Shown here: piece after piece, positions 62,587-64,000 of the stretch
Numbering within the stretch: the first letter of the stretch is position 1
Layout of the letters: each line of letters starts with the position of its first letter
Assembly (NCBI GenBank): GCA_003389325.1
Contig: QQVE01000055.1
Span: forward strand, 1-64,000
Length of the DNA: 64,000 nucleotides
Direction: 5' to 3'
Source of the DNA: Planctomycetota bacterium
GTDB taxonomy: Bacteria; Planctomycetota; Planctomycetia; Pirellulales; PALSA-1355
Made by a program: the position numbers and the translations under genes
The notes under the pieces: generated by a model
What the model was told of the DNA's origin: nothing
What the model saw: the letters and a program-made list of their open reading frames with translations, nothing else
Databases searched by the model: none

Positions 62587-63942
62587 GTGTATCACACCGA
62601 CGACACGATTGCTGCCATTGCCTCCGCACCGGAAGGTTCCGCACGCGGCATCATTCGCATCAGTGGGCCCGCCGTGCCGGCGATTCTATCAGCCTGTTTT
62701 CAACCTGCCGGCGGTGAGCAGCTCATCTGCACGGACCGGGCTTCAGCTCGCCGCGGAACGGTCTCGCTGCAGCGTCCACGCGCCCGACGTCTCGACGCCG
62801 AAGTCTATCTCTGGCCCGAGGGGCGAAGCTACACGCGGCAAACCTCGGCGGAACTTCACACGATCGGTTCGCCTCCACTACTTTCGGCCGCGTTGCAGGC
62901 TGTGTGTGCTGCCGGGGCCCGAGCAGCCGAGCCGGGTGAGTTCACGCTCCGCGCCTTCCTGGCCGGAAGGCTGGACCTGACGCAGGCCGAGGGCGTGCTG
63001 GGTGTCATCGATGCGCGCGGCGACGAGCAGTTGCGCCAGTCCCTCGGGCAATTGGCCGGCAACCTGGCCCGGCCGCTGGGGCAGTTGCGCGACTCGCTAT
63101 TGGACCTGCTCGCGCATCTGGAGGCTGGCCTCGACTTTGTCGAGGAGGACATCGAGTTCGTCACGCGACAGCAGCTCGACGAGCAGATTCAGGACGCCCT
63201 CACGCAGGTCGAGCGGATCGCCGATCAACTGGCGAAGCGGCGCCGCAGCGACGCCGCGCCTCGTGTCGTGCTGGTGGGCTCGCCCAACGTCGGCAAGAGC
63301 AGCCTGTTCAACGCTTTGGCTAACCGCTGTGCCGCGCTTGTCTCCGATCGGCCGGGCACGACGCGCGACTACCTCACTGCGCGGCTCGATCTGGGCGGTC
63401 AGCAGTGCGAATTGATTGACACGGCCGGCCACGAGAGTGCACACGCGGCGATTGCGTCAGCCGCGCGAGACTTCGCTGCCTCCCAAGCGGCGTCCGGCGA
63501 CTTGGTCTGCTTGTGTTTGGATGCGACGCGTCCGACGGTCGACTGGGAACGCGAGCAACTGGCCACCGTGCCGGCCGTGCCGCGCCTGATCGTTTGGACC
63601 AAGTGCGATCGCGGTCGCCCCATGGAGCTGCCTACGGCCGTTGCCACCAGCGCGCACACAGGGCAAGGGCTCGACGAGCTTCGCGGTGTTCTGTCGCAAG
63701 TGTTGGCCCACACCCGCGGCGAGTCGGCTGCTAGCCTTACGGCCGAGCGATGCGGCGCGAGTCTCCAGGCCGCCGGCGAGTCTCTCCGGCGAGCAGGCGC
63801 GCTCATTGGCGCGCTCGAGGGCGAAGAACTGATCGCGTCCGAACTCCGGCTGGCACTGGGTCAGTTAGGCCAGGTCGTTGGGGCGGTCTACACCGACGAT
63901 ATTCTCGATCGCGTGTTCAGCCGCTTTTGCATCGGCAAATAG
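62587..63942 (+). CDS. mnmE: tRNA uridine-5-carboxymethylaminomethyl modification GTPase MnmE
   Basis: The 451-residue protein is a complete MnmE (TrmE). The N-terminal folate-binding domain reads 'DDTIAAIASAPEGSARGIIR', 'AAEPGEFTLRAFLAGRLDLT' and 'LDFVEEDIEF'. The GTPase domain has G1 'GSPNVGKSSLFNAL', G2/G3 'PGTTRDYLTARLDLGG' and 'IDTAGHE', and G4 'VWTKCD'. The protein ends in the catalytic CIGK. With MnmG it adds a carboxymethylaminomethyl group to U34 of certain tRNAs. It is in operon-like order 70 bases after yidC. GTG at 62587 is the likely start. No partner mnmG is in the window. Confidence 0.95.
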   Translation: MYHTDDTIAAIASAPEGSARGIIRISGPAVPAILSACFQPAGGEQLICTDRASARRGTVSLQRPRARRLDAEVYLWPEGRSYTRQTSAELHTIGSPPLLSAALQAVCAAGARAAEPGEFTLRAFLAGRLDLTQAEGVLGVIDARGDEQLRQSLGQLAGNLARPLGQLRDSLLDLLAHLEAGLDFVEEDIEFVTRQQLDEQIQDALTQVERIADQLAKRRRSDAAPRVVLVGSPNVGKSSLFNALANRCAALVSDRPGTTRDYLTARLDLGGQQCELIDTAGHESAHAAIASAARDFAASQAASGDLVCLCLDATRPTVDWEREQLATVPAVPRLIVWTKCDRGRPMELPTAVATSAHTGQGLDELRGVLSQVLAHTRGESAASLTAERCGASLQAAGESLRRAGALIGALEGEELIASELRLALGQLGQVVGAVYTDDILDRVFSRFCIGK

Positions 63943-64000
63943 CGGCTCGACGGCCGGGCAATACCCTGGATGGCGCTTCTGCCATCAGAATCTTGTTCCA

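Overview
The window reads as chromosomal DNA of a GC-rich planctomycete, most likely of the Pirellula/Rhodopirellula type. The lineage markers are lineage-typical families rather than a single gene: a PSCyt1-DUF1549-DUF1553 protein followed by a DUF1501 protein, a PVC-type HEAT-repeat cytochrome c, two formylglycine sulfatases, DUF6807, DUF1573, DUF2092-thioredoxin and GYF_2 (DUF4339) proteins, an 'LEPRxLL' secreted protein, and a small membrane protein opening with 'FSLRRLL'. No rRNA, CRISPR array, insertion sequence or prophage was seen. One tRNA gene (Ala, anticodon GGC) is present.

Layout. 1-12.1 kb: a partial PhoPQ-activated-like lipoprotein, an acetamidase/formamidase with an in-frame 33-bp tandem duplication, a DUF2092-TlpA protein followed by a large cytochrome c protein, a 1130-residue membrane protein of unknown function, a tightly coupled three-gene set (ribbon-helix-helix protein, 42-residue ORF, trypsin-like protease) behind a palindrome, and a DUF1573 protein with a clear intrinsic terminator. 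12.5-17.6 kb: a four-gene ABC export operon. 17.9-30.9 kb: cupin, unknown secreted protein, two sulfatases, DUF6807, FMN-binding PaiB-like protein, TPR protein, EF-hand protein and acyltransferase. 30.9-36.6 kb: sterol desaturase-like protein (minus strand) and the PSD1/DUF1501 pair. 36.6-40.2 kb: phosphoketolase-acetate kinase operon. 40.4-46.6 kb: a metal-uptake locus (binding protein, ATPase, two permeases each carrying a DtxR/MntR-like tail, then an Nramp-like carrier). 46.8-54.7 kb: a decayed efflux adaptor, a mosaic lectin/propeller protein, a histidine kinase with an ethylene-receptor-type copper domain, and a response regulator. 54.8-64 kb: tRNA-Ala, beta-helix protein, macro domain, GYF_2 and YihY membrane proteins, metallophosphoesterase, YidC with a PDZ insertion, and MnmE.

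How genes work together. Sulfatases, DUF6807, PSD1/DUF1501 and cytochrome proteins fit breakdown of sulfated polysaccharides in the cell envelope. Phosphoketolase and acetate kinase together would turn sugar phosphates into acetyl-phosphate and then ATP plus acetate. The metal locus looks self-regulated: MntR-type residues in the permease tails and an inverted repeat over the predicted promoter. YidC followed by MnmE is a common bacterial neighbourhood.

The observations most worth follow-up are the ethylene-receptor-like kinase (all seven residues known to matter for ethylene binding in plant ETR1 occur at identical spacing), the regulator-permease fusions with their operator candidate, the RHH-small ORF-protease unit, the YidC-PDZ insertion, and the sulfatase with a C-terminal propeller-like domain. 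All family assignments are by eye from sequence motifs; no database search was run.
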